64,000 nt of DNA from a virus: positions 1-64,000 of IMG/VR virus record IMGVR_UViG_3300023180_000050; one strand, 5' to 3'. The notes beneath the pieces were generated by a model. That model was not told the origin of the DNA and did no database searches. It saw only the letters and a list, made by a program, of their open reading frames with translations. The position numbers were made by a program, and so were the translations under genes. Each line of letters begins with the position of its first letter. Position 1 is the first letter of the stretch. Shown piece after piece: positions 32,986-40,855 of this stretch.

Positions 32986-34332
32986 ATGAAGAAGGAACTG
33001 GAGATATTTATGGAGATAGAAAGCCTTTCTGGTAATGGATCTCAGAAGGTAAAGCAAACACTCATTTCAGAGAATTTGTCTAATGAAATGGAATACCTTT
33101 TGGATGTTTGTTTCAATCCATTTATTACAACAAAGCTCCACAAGCTGAATCTTAATACACATACTCCTGGAAGAAAATACCAGAGAGACCCTGAGGAGTT
33201 TTGGAACACATTTAAAACCTTGGTGGAAGAGCTTAAAGCTGCACCTGCTGCAAATGATTCCCTTAGACAAAGGGCTGAGGATCTTCTTGAACACACTTTT
33301 GATCCCGACAGCGATGTTGATCTGGGTATAAGGAAGATGCTCATGAAAGTCCTAACTAAAAGGATGAATATCGGACTAGGTGCTAAGTTGATCAATAAAG
33401 CAGTTGGGTCTGAGATTATCCCGGATCCGTCTTTAATGCTTGCAACTGACAAGCAGGAGGAGATTGAAACCTGGGACAAAATCTATTGTGAAGAGAAGTA
33501 TGACGGTGTTAGGGTTATAGCTATGATGAATCCTGACAGGTCATTCTCTTTTTATACACGTGCATTCAATGAGCTAGACTCTTCCAAATTAAGCAAGATT
33601 GCGAAGGACCTTTCCACAATCTCAGATAAGGCTGGTCACACTAATGTATTTTATGATGGTGAGCTAACAGATTTCGATAGAAAGTCAGTTTCTGGAAAGG
33701 TAACTCAGATTTTAAAAGGAACAGCCCCTGATAATATAGATGACAATTTCCTTTTTAATGTGTTTGACTTGGAGGACAATGCAACACTTGAAAAAGGCAA
33801 GGGCTCTGTACTGTATACAGAGAGAAGAAGGTCTCTTGCAGAGACGTTGAACTTTCTACCTGAGGATTCCAACATTAGGCTCGGTCAGATGTGGGAGGTA
33901 GATTCTATGGAGGATACCCTGATAATCTATAAGGATATCGTTTCTAAAGGTGGTGAGGGGGTTATTTGCAAGAATGATCATTTATATGAGTGCAAAAGAA
34001 GCAAAAGCTGGATTAAGCTTAAAGAAGTAAATGATTGCGACTTAGTGGTAGTTGGATGGTATCCAGGAGAGGGTAAAAGAGAGGGATTCATAGGAGGACT
34101 TATTTGTACTGACCAATCAAAAACACTAAACGTAAAAATTGGTGCAGGATTTACAGATCTCGATCTTGAGACATTGAGCCAAAACCCAGATGATTTGATC
34201 GGTAGAATTGCTGCTGTTCAATACAATGTGCCTATTACGGATAAGCATCAAAATCGAAGCTTATTCCTGCCAAGATTTATTGAGATTAGGACTGATAAGA
34301 TGTTCCCCGACGACCTCTCTAACTTGTTCTAA
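32986..34332 (+). CDS. ATP-dependent DNA ligase
   Basis: 448 residues. The nucleotidyltransferase motif I CEEKYDGVR (adenylated Lys171), motif III FYDGELTDF, motif IV GGEGVICKN and motif V SKSWIKLKE are all present, followed by the OB-fold domain. T4 gp30 has 487 residues. The N-terminal ~150 residues resemble the helical DNA-binding part of T4-type ligases. It seals Okazaki fragments and repair nicks. Nothing appears to be missing. A host-type promoter precedes it and a terminator-like hairpin follows. Confidence 0.95.
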   Translation: MKKELEIFMEIESLSGNGSQKVKQTLISENLSNEMEYLLDVCFNPFITTKLHKLNLNTHTPGRKYQRDPEEFWNTFKTLVEELKAAPAANDSLRQRAEDLLEHTFDPDSDVDLGIRKMLMKVLTKRMNIGLGAKLINKAVGSEIIPDPSLMLATDKQEEIETWDKIYCEEKYDGVRVIAMMNPDRSFSFYTRAFNELDSSKLSKIAKDLSTISDKAGHTNVFYDGELTDFDRKSVSGKVTQILKGTAPDNIDDNFLFNVFDLEDNATLEKGKGSVLYTERRRSLAETLNFLPEDSNIRLGQMWEVDSMEDTLIIYKDIVSKGGEGVICKNDHLYECKRSKSWIKLKEVNDCDLVVVGWYPGEGKREGFIGGLICTDQSKTLNVKIGAGFTDLDLETLSQNPDDLIGRIAAVQYNVPITDKHQNRSLFLPRFIEIRTDKMFPDDLSNLF

Positions 34333-34336
34333 ATGG

Positions 34337-34367
34337 GAAACTTAAGGCTCTTTTTTCTGTACAAGAA
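34337..34367 (+). promoter_or_regulatory. Candidate promoter GAAAC-N18-TACAAGAA
   Basis: GAAAC at 34337-34341 and TACAAGAA at 34360-34367, exactly 18 bases apart. It is interleaved with a terminator hairpin and lies just before the clamp loader gene. Confidence 0.4.
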
Positions 34368-34382
34368 TAAAGAGCTTTTTTA
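34351..34382 (+). terminator. Terminator-like hairpin after the ligase gene
   Basis: GCTCTTT pairs with AAAGAGC across a 15-base loop and is followed by six T residues. The next gene starts on the last T-run base, so it may attenuate rather than end transcription. Confidence 0.6.
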
Positions 34383-35329
34383 TGATAGACCAACTCCTCA
34401 CAGAGAAGTTAAGACCCAAACAAATCAAGCATATGATCCTTCCAGACAGGATCAGAAAATTGTTCGATGAAAAGGGACTTAACCATAATGTTTTATTAGC
34501 AGGATCTCCTGGGTGTGGAAAGACAACTTTAGCAAAGATTCTTTCCAACGATCTCCCACACATTTTTATAAATGTATCTGACGAGAGCTCTGTTGATACC
34601 ATCAGGACCAAGATAAATGAATTCTGTTCCACCATGAGTATCATGGATGGGAAGTCATCTAAAAAAGTGGTTGTACTGGATGAGTTTGATGGTGCTTCTG
34701 ATCAATTCTATAAGGCATTAAGGGGAACAATCGAAAAGTTTGCTTCCAATACTAGGTTTATTGCAACCTGTAATTGGCTGAATAAAGTACCAGAAGCTAT
34801 TCAAAGTAGGTTTGAGGTTATCAATTTCGATCCGATAAACCAAGCAGAGGAGGAGTTTTTACGAAATGAATGGAGAAGTAGGATCAAGCTAATTCTTGGG
34901 AAGTTGAGCATCTCTATTGACGATGCATCTCTTGATGAGTTTGAGAAGGAGTACTTCCCAGATCTTAGATCTTCCCTAAACCGAATCCAATCCTGGGTTA
35001 TCGAAGGAGTTCAAACAATTGATATTTCTAGGGTAAGGGATTCTGGCTGGTCGTATGATGATCTCTACAATATGATCTTTTCTTCTAAGGATCCGATTGG
35101 TAATTACCAGGTGATAGTTGGTCAATATTCATCTAAGGTCGATGATGTTATGGCTGCTTTAGGTGAGGAGTTTATACAATGGATCATGAAGAATAAATCT
35201 ACGTACGCTAAGATTATTCCAGCAGTAGTAGTTGAGGTTGCTCATCACCAGGCACAGAGACAACTGGTTATTGATCCAGTAGTGAGTTTGTTGTCTCTGA
35301 TTTTTAAGATACAAAAACTAGTAGACTAA
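34382..35329 (+). CDS. Clamp loader ATPase (gp44)
   Basis: 315 residues, AAA+ ATPase. Walker A GSPGCGKTT (41-49), Walker B VVVLDEFD (Asp100), sensor ATCNWLNK and the SRF arginine finger are all present. T4 gp44 has 319 residues. Four copies with one gp62 load the sliding clamp onto primer-template junctions, and in T4 the clamp also activates late transcription. A gp62-like gene is found at 37610. The stop overlaps the next ATG by one base. Confidence 0.95.
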   Translation: MIDQLLTEKLRPKQIKHMILPDRIRKLFDEKGLNHNVLLAGSPGCGKTTLAKILSNDLPHIFINVSDESSVDTIRTKINEFCSTMSIMDGKSSKKVVVLDEFDGASDQFYKALRGTIEKFASNTRFIATCNWLNKVPEAIQSRFEVINFDPINQAEEEFLRNEWRSRIKLILGKLSISIDDASLDEFEKEYFPDLRSSLNRIQSWVIEGVQTIDISRVRDSGWSYDDLYNMIFSSKDPIGNYQVIVGQYSSKVDDVMAALGEEFIQWIMKNKSTYAKIIPAVVVEVAHHQAQRQLVIDPVVSLLSLIFKIQKLVD

Positions 35330-35619
35330 TGGATTTATTACCTGAAGAAATAAGAAAGAACACTTACCTCTACAAATTTTATAAAAGAGGTGAAAGAGCA
35401 ATGATGTATGAACAAATAGAGCCAAGCACTGGACAAACAGTAGGGTTTGAGATATTTAAGAGAAAGATAGACAAACCAAAGGTAGTATTTGGTATCCAAT
35501 TGAATGAGAGAGAAATCTTTCCAGGAAACGAGGATTTTGGTAAATGGGCATGGTCCATTACTGATGAGGTGAGAGCTTTAGAAAGATTTAACCTAATTGA
35601 GGGTCAAACCGATGAATAA
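35329..35619 (+). CDS. Small conserved phage protein, function unknown
   Basis: 96 residues, no membrane helix. The sequence LYKFYKRGERAMMYEQIEPS, GFEIFKRKIDKPKVVFGIQL and FPGNEDFGKWAWSITDEVRA looks like a compact alpha/beta protein of the kind often found in replication regions of Bacteroidota phages. No function is known to me. It overlaps the clamp loader gene by one base and the next gene by 8. Confidence 0.6.
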   Translation: MDLLPEEIRKNTYLYKFYKRGERAMMYEQIEPSTGQTVGFEIFKRKIDKPKVVFGIQLNEREIFPGNEDFGKWAWSITDEVRALERFNLIEGQTDE

Positions 35620-35956
35620 GCAGGGATTAGTATTTTTCTTAATTATAGCCCTTGCCCAATCTGGTGCATGGTTTCAGCAGTTCTCCCAAGTGAGATGGGA
35701 ATGGTTTAAAAACAACACCTGGTTTAATATTGGTATCCTTGGAATTCTCCTTTCTATACTTTTTGTGTATGGTGCAAGAATCGGGTACACTGCCTGGGAA
35801 AGTGTTTGGAAAGTTCGATTGATACAATTTTCAATTGGAGCATTTGTCGTATCCTTTTGGAGTTGGATAATTTTAGGAGAGGGGGTCAACTTGAAAACCT
35901 TTGTTTGTTTGCTACTAGCATTAATGATTATCCTTATTCAGGTTTTTTGGAAATAG
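35612..35956 (+). CDS. Multi-pass membrane protein (small EamA/DMT-like)
   Basis: 114 residues from ATG 35612, overlapping the previous stop; TTG 35597 is less likely. Four hydrophobic segments: LVFFLIIALAQSGAWF, FNIGILGILLSILFVYGARI, FSIGAFVVSFWSWIILG and FVCLLLALMIILIQVF. The pattern with a W.R.IQF.IG core and a final QVFWK is shared by small membrane proteins of T4-like marine phages. The role is unknown. Confidence 0.6.
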   Translation: MNKQGLVFFLIIALAQSGAWFQQFSQVRWEWFKNNTWFNIGILGILLSILFVYGARIGYTAWESVWKVRLIQFSIGAFVVSFWSWIILGEGVNLKTFVCLLLALMIILIQVFWK

Positions 35957-35959
35957 CAT

Positions 35960-36481
35960 ATGAAAAGGCTTATTATAGTAGGTAAAGGGGGTTCAGGTAA
36001 AGATCATCTTAGGAAAAAACTAGAAGACAGAGGATTTAAATATTGTGTATCCCACACAAGCAGGCCACCGCGCCACGGAGAAATTGACGGGAAGGATTAT
36101 CACTTTATATCCCTGGATACTGCAATCCATGAATTTATTGAAACCAATAGATTCTATGAGCATGTTATTTTCAATGGCTGGGTTTACGGTACTTCTCTTG
36201 ACGAATTTAACTCGAGTAATCTTTTTATTATGACACCCTCTGGTTTGTCTTCTATGAAACCCAGAGATAGGGAAGAGTCTTTTGTGGTTTATTTGGATAT
36301 AGCCGAGGATGTAAGAAGGTCTCGATTATCTAAAAGAAACGATGCTGATAAGCTTGAAAGAAGGCTTCAAGCAGACTATGATGACTTTAGGAACTTTTTT
36401 GATTATGACGAGAGAATTACTGATCCTTTATTTGACAGTGTAGGTGATTGGGGAAATTTAAAATTTTATAGCAATGATTAA
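35960..36481 (+). CDS. Guanylate kinase-like nucleoside monophosphate kinase
   Basis: 173 residues with P-loop GKGGSGKD (8-15) and the GMP-binding segment SHTSRPPRHGEIDGKDYHFI, followed by FYEHVIFNGWVYGT, all characteristic of guanylate kinases. It is slightly shorter than bacterial Gmk (~207). It would phosphorylate GMP/dGMP for phage DNA synthesis. The gene overlaps the 5'-nuclease gene by 8 bases and lies 3 bases after the membrane protein gene. Confidence 0.85.
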   Translation: MKRLIIVGKGGSGKDHLRKKLEDRGFKYCVSHTSRPPRHGEIDGKDYHFISLDTAIHEFIETNRFYEHVIFNGWVYGTSLDEFNSSNLFIMTPSGLSSMKPRDREESFVVYLDIAEDVRRSRLSKRNDADKLERRLQADYDDFRNFFDYDERITDPLFDSVGDWGNLKFYSND

Positions 36482-37610
36482 CGTACTTATTGACGGAAAC
36501 TACATATTTCATAAAACATTTGGTGTTTTTGGCGGATATGGGAATAAAAACCCTGGCGATATCTTAGGAACCCAAAATGAGCAGTCAATGTTTATTAGAA
36601 AAATATCGACTGACCTAACATCATCCCTCAGATCTATTCCTATTGGTGGAAAGCTAGTTTTTACTGTTGACAGTAGAAGTTGGAGAAAGGATGTTGAAAT
36701 TGAAGGTGGAGGTTATAAATCCAACAGGGTGAAGGATGAGGAAGTTGATTGGAGTGTTTTCTTTAACCTCCTTACTTCTTACGGGGAACACCTTGAAAAA
36801 ATGGGATTTATATTTTCCAAAGTAAATGGAGCTGAAGGTGATGATTTGCTTTATTTCTGGGCTGATTACCTAAATACCAAGGGTGAAAATTGTATCATCA
36901 TTTCGGGGGATAAGGATTTACATCAGCTGGCTAGATGGAAAAAAGATAATTGGACCATAGTTTGGAACGCAAATTCTAAAAACAATATTCTCTCTGTGCC
37001 CGAAGGCTGGGAGGATAACTGGCTTAATAAAAACACAGAGGCAAGTGTATTTGATATGGGCAGTGTAATGGACCCAGATAAAGATAAGCTTAAGGAATTT
37101 ATTAAGAAGGTTGAAGTAAATGAAATTAATCCTAGAGATTTCATTTTCATTAAAATGCTTGTTGGTGATAAGGGAGATGCTGTCCCAGGTATATGGGAGG
37201 TACAAGCAGGATCAAAAACCCAAAGAGTTACTCCCAAGAAAGCTGAGACTGTTATGGAATCCTTGCAATCAACACAATGGGCTAAACTTCCCTTTGCTGA
37301 ACTTATTGAAGACGACCAATTCCTGGAGTGGACTGCAGGCTATTGTATTAGACTTCTCAAGGATATAGACAGCAAGGATAATCGGGAAAAAGCTGCTGAG
37401 AATCTAAAAAGAAATTATAAACTCATGTGGTTGGACAAGACCGTAATCCCACAGGAGGTAATTCAAGGAACCGTAGAGGAATTAAAAAGGGGAATATCCT
37501 TGCCTAAAAAATCTATTACCCTCGATAGGGTGAAGATTCTTGAGGGAACAAGCTGGATAAGCTCACAAAATGCTCCTAGTCAATTTGACCCCTTTAAAAA
37601 CTTTGGATAA
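36474..37610 (+). CDS. 5'-3' exonuclease/RNase H (FEN family, T4 Rnh-like)
   Basis: 378 residues. Metal-binding Asp motifs occur in the usual order: LIDGNYIFHKTF, VFTVDSRSWRK, GAEGDDLLYFWADY, IISGDKDLHQL and MLVGDKGDAVPGI (helix-three-turn-helix). T4 Rnh has 305 residues. The enzyme removes RNA primers and 5' flaps on the lagging strand before ligation. It is flanked by GMP kinase and the gp62-like gene with 1-8 base overlaps, so the replication genes form one operon. Confidence 0.9.
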   Translation: MINVLIDGNYIFHKTFGVFGGYGNKNPGDILGTQNEQSMFIRKISTDLTSSLRSIPIGGKLVFTVDSRSWRKDVEIEGGGYKSNRVKDEEVDWSVFFNLLTSYGEHLEKMGFIFSKVNGAEGDDLLYFWADYLNTKGENCIIISGDKDLHQLARWKKDNWTIVWNANSKNNILSVPEGWEDNWLNKNTEASVFDMGSVMDPDKDKLKEFIKKVEVNEINPRDFIFIKMLVGDKGDAVPGIWEVQAGSKTQRVTPKKAETVMESLQSTQWAKLPFAELIEDDQFLEWTAGYCIRLLKDIDSKDNREKAAENLKRNYKLMWLDKTVIPQEVIQGTVEELKRGISLPKKSITLDRVKILEGTSWISSQNAPSQFDPFKNFG

Positions 37611-38035
37611 TGGAATTATTTGATGTAGTTAAAACAATTTTCAAGAAGGATAAAGACTGGGATAAGGTTTCCAGGAACGATAAGGTTAGAAATTTCTTTA
37701 TGATTAACCGGATAATGTCCATCCAATTTCCTATCCAGGCGGATCAGTTCAACCACACAAAGATTTTACCAAGGCCTGTTGTGGATTGGTGGCACGACAC
37801 GCTGAGCAAGCATTATACCAGAATTCCTGGTTGGATCTTCACAAAAACCAAAAAATCCAAAAATAAGACAGCCCCAACCTCCGATATTGAGATCGATAAA
37901 TCTATCGAGGAGTTTGTAGCAAACAAGTACGAGGTATCATTAAGAGACCTTTCTGATCTGAAAAGATTCTATCCGGAAAAATACGAGAATTGGATGAGAT
38001 CTATAGGGGAACAAGTCACTATGATGAAAAAGTGA
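37610..38035 (+). CDS. Probable clamp loader small subunit (gp62-like)
   Basis: 141 residues, starting on the last base of the previous stop. The order of elements fits gp62 of T4-like phages: a short N-terminal helix (MELFDVVKTIF), FFMINRIMSIQFPIQADQFN, then WWHDTLSKHYTRIPGWIF and a C-terminal segment EEFVANKYEVSLRDLSDLKR. gp62 is poorly conserved; T4 gp62 has 187 residues. The replication-operon context and the presence of gp44 support the call. No enzymatic motif is expected. Confidence 0.5.
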   Translation: MELFDVVKTIFKKDKDWDKVSRNDKVRNFFMINRIMSIQFPIQADQFNHTKILPRPVVDWWHDTLSKHYTRIPGWIFTKTKKSKNKTAPTSDIEIDKSIEEFVANKYEVSLRDLSDLKRFYPEKYENWMRSIGEQVTMMKK

Positions 38036-38041
38036 TTGTGT

Positions 38042-38051
38042 GATATATAAG
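38042..38051 (+). promoter_or_regulatory. Late promoter motif GATATATAAG
   Basis: Lies 32 bases before ATG 38074, in the 38-base gap that ends the replication operon. Confidence 0.65.
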
Positions 38052-38073
38052 ATGTTCCCTAATTAGATTTTTT

Positions 38074-38613
38074 ATGAGAAAGGATTTCAGGAAATTAATA
38101 GAAAAGGTATTGTCTAGTTTAGATTGGGATACCATTTTTGAAATACACAAAGTTTTTAAATTCGGAGTTGGTGAGGGTAGCGAAGTAATTCCTGGGCTGA
38201 AAAGAAAGATCTATAGCGAGGATCTTACTAAGAATGATGTTAAAAACGAACTCAAGTCCCTACTTAGATTTGTAATCAATAACGACGTTTCTAAATTTGG
38301 ATATGGACCGTGGATGATTACCTGGTTTAATCAGGATTGGGATATTATTTTCAACAATGAGTCTGAGGATGATTTTGTTGATGACGAGTTGGATGATATC
38401 CAATTCGATTCAAGACTAGAGGTTGTTTATGCTCCACAGCGTATTTGTCTCACTGTTAATGCCGCTCCTGATGCTAAGGAAGAGATTTCTTCGGAGGAAA
38501 GTGTGCTAAACAAAATGCTCAAAAAAGCTCTTAAGTCCGAAAATTATGAACTTGCTGGAAAAATCCAGGAAATCTTAGATGAAAAGAAATCTAAGGAGAG
38601 TTCAGATAAATAG
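38074..38613 (+). CDS. Soluble protein with UVR-motif-like C-terminus
   Basis: 179 residues. N-terminal FRKLIEKVLSSLDWDTIFEI, then FGYGPWMITWFNQDWDIIFN and a strongly acidic stretch. The last 45 residues (LNKMLKKALKSENYELAGKI, then QEILDEKKSK) resemble the helical UVR motif seen in UvrB/UvrC and some chaperone adaptors. Behind a late promoter. No family is recognised beyond that short motif, which could be chance. Confidence 0.55.
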   Translation: MRKDFRKLIEKVLSSLDWDTIFEIHKVFKFGVGEGSEVIPGLKRKIYSEDLTKNDVKNELKSLLRFVINNDVSKFGYGPWMITWFNQDWDIIFNNESEDDFVDDELDDIQFDSRLEVVYAPQRICLTVNAAPDAKEEISSEESVLNKMLKKALKSENYELAGKIQEILDEKKSKESSDK

Positions 38614-38621
38614 TATAAATA
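38614..38621 (+). promoter_or_regulatory. Exact T4-type late box TATAAATA
   Basis: TATAAATA lies 10 bases before the TTG start at 38631. The leader would be very short, so transcripts may come mainly from 38042. Confidence 0.4.
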
Positions 38622-38630
38622 AATTTATCC

Positions 38631-39113
38631 TTGAGGTACATTAAAACCATAAATGAATTTTTTGACGTTGGTGTTTTTGGGGACACCTACGGATATGGTG
38701 GGGCAAATGGTATATTCAAGGTTCAATATAAGCCTTATAAGGATCTTTCCGTTTCTGTTGGTCCTGATCCAAATGTAAAGAGGAATGTAAGAGGATCACA
38801 ATTTCAGGTTGGTGATATTGTTATTGGACAGCCTGTAGATTCTGAAAAGAAAGTTGCTGGAATGATCGTTAGAGCTGAAAGAGCCCCTGACAACAAATCC
38901 TATAAGTATTTCGTTCAGGTTCACACTAAAGGAAAGGACACAGAGGAGGTATTAGAGCTTATCCCGGATTCGGTTGAATTCGTTGACAATGGCGATAAAG
39001 GGCATAAGGAAATTATCTCTCACTTTAAACTGGATACCATGCCGGGTGGGGTTTACAATTCTCCTACTGTTTACAACAACACAAAACTTGGCATCGAGGC
39101 TATAGGAAGTTAG
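38631..39113 (+). CDS. Head-associated protein with INE motif
   Basis: 160 residues from TTG 38631; no ATG is available until deep in the gene. The first residues, RYIKTINEFF, carry the aromatic peptide and [ILV]NE tripeptide (residues 7-9) shared by the head genes further right. The rest is Gly-rich with a beta-barrel look (FQVGDIVIGQPVDSEKKVAG). Probably a small packaged or head-surface protein; inference from the motif only. Confidence 0.5.
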   Translation: MRYIKTINEFFDVGVFGDTYGYGGANGIFKVQYKPYKDLSVSVGPDPNVKRNVRGSQFQVGDIVIGQPVDSEKKVAGMIVRAERAPDNKSYKYFVQVHTKGKDTEEVLELIPDSVEFVDNGDKGHKEIISHFKLDTMPGGVYNSPTVYNNTKLGIEAIGS

Positions 39114-39143
39114 AAACTTTCACTCTTTTTACTGCTAAGATGT
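39113..39143 (+). promoter_or_regulatory. Weak candidate promoter GAAAC-N18-TAAGATGT
   Basis: GAAAC overlaps the preceding stop codon (39112-39114); TAAGATGT at 39136-39143 matches the -10 box only partly. It sits right before the UvsE-like gene. Confidence 0.3.
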
Positions 39144-39147
39144 ATTG

Positions 39148-40026
39148 ATGATTCTAAGCAGGAACTTAAACAAAATAGGCTACATTAACAGGGAGATACC
39201 TCAATCCCTGGCAGGTGTTTCGCAGTTCCTATCTTTGATCCTAGATAACCTAAAACTTGATAGTGATAGAGGTATTCCTGTATCGTGCTTTGAGGTTCCT
39301 CAGGGATTCCAAGTTTTGGATTTTTCATCTATTGAAGAAGGGTCTGACGAGTCTTCTAAGGTGTGGGAGATTTTCCAATTTCTTAAAAGTAGTAAGCAAA
39401 GAATTTTCTTTTACTTGCCTAATTACTATTTCTTAGGTAGCCAAATACCAGAAGTGGTTGAAACTACCAGAGGAATGATTTCATCACTTTGCTCTTTTTT
39501 GGAGCAGGTTGGTGTCAGGGAAACCTCGGTTGTTATTAGAATTGGTAGTGCTTATGGTGCAAGAAAAGCTACCATGGATAGATTTTGTAGCGAGATTAGA
39601 TCCTTCGATAAAACAACAATTGCAAAGCTTTCTGTTTGTAATGATGAAAAACCAAGTCTCTTCTCGGTAACAGACCTTTTAAGTGGAGTCTTCTATCAGG
39701 TTGGAATACCTATCGCCTTTAGATTTCTACCGCATCAGTTTAATAATGGTGGACTTTCGGTTAGGGAGGCTTATTTTCTTGCTGTCTCGACGTGGGATAA
39801 AAACCAAGTCCCCGTTTTCTTTCACTCAGAGTCCGAAGAAGTTGATGAGAACGGTTATTCTCTATCTCCATCTCCCTCTTTGAAGCTAAGACACCGAATA
39901 CCCACTTTTGGACTTGAGATTGATGTTATCTTGGATTCTTCTGACGGTCTTTCCACTTGTGCAAATTACTTAGGGAATTATCTTTCTCTTAAGCCTATGG
40001 TAATTAATAAAGTTAGTAAGAAATAA
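39148..40026 (+). CDS. UV-damage endonuclease-like TIM barrel (UvsE-like), probably altered active site
   Basis: 292 residues from ATG 39148. The order of segments follows UvsE/UVDE: the IGYINREIPQSLAG start, a strand ending RIGSAYGARKATMDRF, LSVCNDEKPSLFSVTDLL, PIAFRFLPHQFNNGGL, STWDKNQVPVFFHSES. In active enzymes the corresponding positions read HPGS.YG, LEND and FD..HH. Here His is Arg, Glu is Cys and Asp is Arg at three places that usually bind metal. It may be a non-catalytic DNA-binding relative or use other residues. It lies next to an Fpg-like glycosylase, so a repair context is clear. Confidence 0.65.
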   Translation: MILSRNLNKIGYINREIPQSLAGVSQFLSLILDNLKLDSDRGIPVSCFEVPQGFQVLDFSSIEEGSDESSKVWEIFQFLKSSKQRIFFYLPNYYFLGSQIPEVVETTRGMISSLCSFLEQVGVRETSVVIRIGSAYGARKATMDRFCSEIRSFDKTTIAKLSVCNDEKPSLFSVTDLLSGVFYQVGIPIAFRFLPHQFNNGGLSVREAYFLAVSTWDKNQVPVFFHSESEEVDENGYSLSPSPSLKLRHRIPTFGLEIDVILDSSDGLSTCANYLGNYLSLKPMVINKVSKK

Positions 40027-40057
40027 TTTTTATTAGCGTTTGTTTTCCTTAGTTTTG
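40027..40057 (+). promoter_or_regulatory. Host-type promoter, T-rich box and TAGTTTTG
   Basis: TAGTTTTG at 40050-40057 fits TAnnTTTG. A T-rich run near 40027-40032 lies ~18 bases upstream. It precedes the Fpg-like gene by 15 bases. Confidence 0.5.
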
Positions 40058-40071
40058 TGTAAAACGAGAAT

Positions 40072-40851
40072 ATGCCTGAGTTAGCGGAGCTTAAACTTAC
40101 TTCTGATTTTGTCAATGGAGTTGTAAAGGATAAGGTGTTTACGCACATATCTAAAAATCCAGAGCACAAATGGATTGAGGTTGATTTTGGTGAACCCTTT
40201 GCTTTGAGGTCTTTCAGCAGGGGTAAAGAGATTAAACTGGTTCTTGAATCTGCAGAAACTGACAAGGTCGATAATCTTATGATGACCATGGGCATGGGAG
40301 GTCATTTCCAATGGGCTTCTCGGGGAGAGACCATAAAACATACCCACCTTTTCTTTCACTGTAATGACGGTGGACATTTGGCCTTTGTTGATGTGAGGAG
40401 ATTTGGTAAATGGAAGTGGGGAGATTGGAACAAAGATAGAGGTCCAGATCCAACCACTGAATATTTCCTCTTTTGTAATAACATTTTGCAAAATCTACAC
40501 AAGAGAGCTTTTGATAAACCCATCTATGAGGTGCTAATGAACCAGAGGTACTTCAATGGAATTGGAAATTATCTGAGAGCAGAGATTTTAATCAGAATTC
40601 CTGATGAGGATCCTTTCCAATCTGCCAGAGAATTTATCAACAAAAGAAAATGGGAACTTTTTGAATTGTGTAAGGATATACCAATTCTTGTTTATGAAAT
40701 AGGAGGTGGGACATTAAAAGATTGGAAGAATCCCTTTGGTGAAGTATCATCAGTTCGGGACTTTATGAAGTGTTACGGAAATCCACTAATGGAAAAAATA
40801 GAAGATCGTGGCGGAAGAATGTTCTGGTACGACCCAAAATGGAAAAATTAA
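40072..40851 (+). CDS. Fpg/Nei-type DNA glycosylase-lyase, zincless
   Basis: 259 residues. MPELAELKLTSDF supplies the catalytic N-terminal Pro and Glu of the family, RGKEIKL the beta-hairpin lysine, and NQRYFNGIGNYLRAEIL the helix-two-turn-helix. The C-terminal finger keeps the loop arginine (DRGGRMFWYDPKW), but only one Cys remains (KCYG), so it would be a zincless finger as in some viral and eukaryotic Nei-like proteins. It removes oxidised bases and cleaves the abasic site. It follows a host-type promoter. Confidence 0.88.
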   Translation: MPELAELKLTSDFVNGVVKDKVFTHISKNPEHKWIEVDFGEPFALRSFSRGKEIKLVLESAETDKVDNLMMTMGMGGHFQWASRGETIKHTHLFFHCNDGGHLAFVDVRRFGKWKWGDWNKDRGPDPTTEYFLFCNNILQNLHKRAFDKPIYEVLMNQRYFNGIGNYLRAEILIRIPDEDPFQSAREFINKRKWELFELCKDIPILVYEIGGGTLKDWKNPFGEVSSVRDFMKCYGNPLMEKIEDRGGRMFWYDPKWKN

Positions 40852-40855
40852 AAAT

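Noticed and set aside
33042-33479. Minus-strand frame of 145 codons inside the DNA ligase gene
   Set aside because: Antisense shadow of the ligase N-terminal domain, which is supported by motifs I-V.
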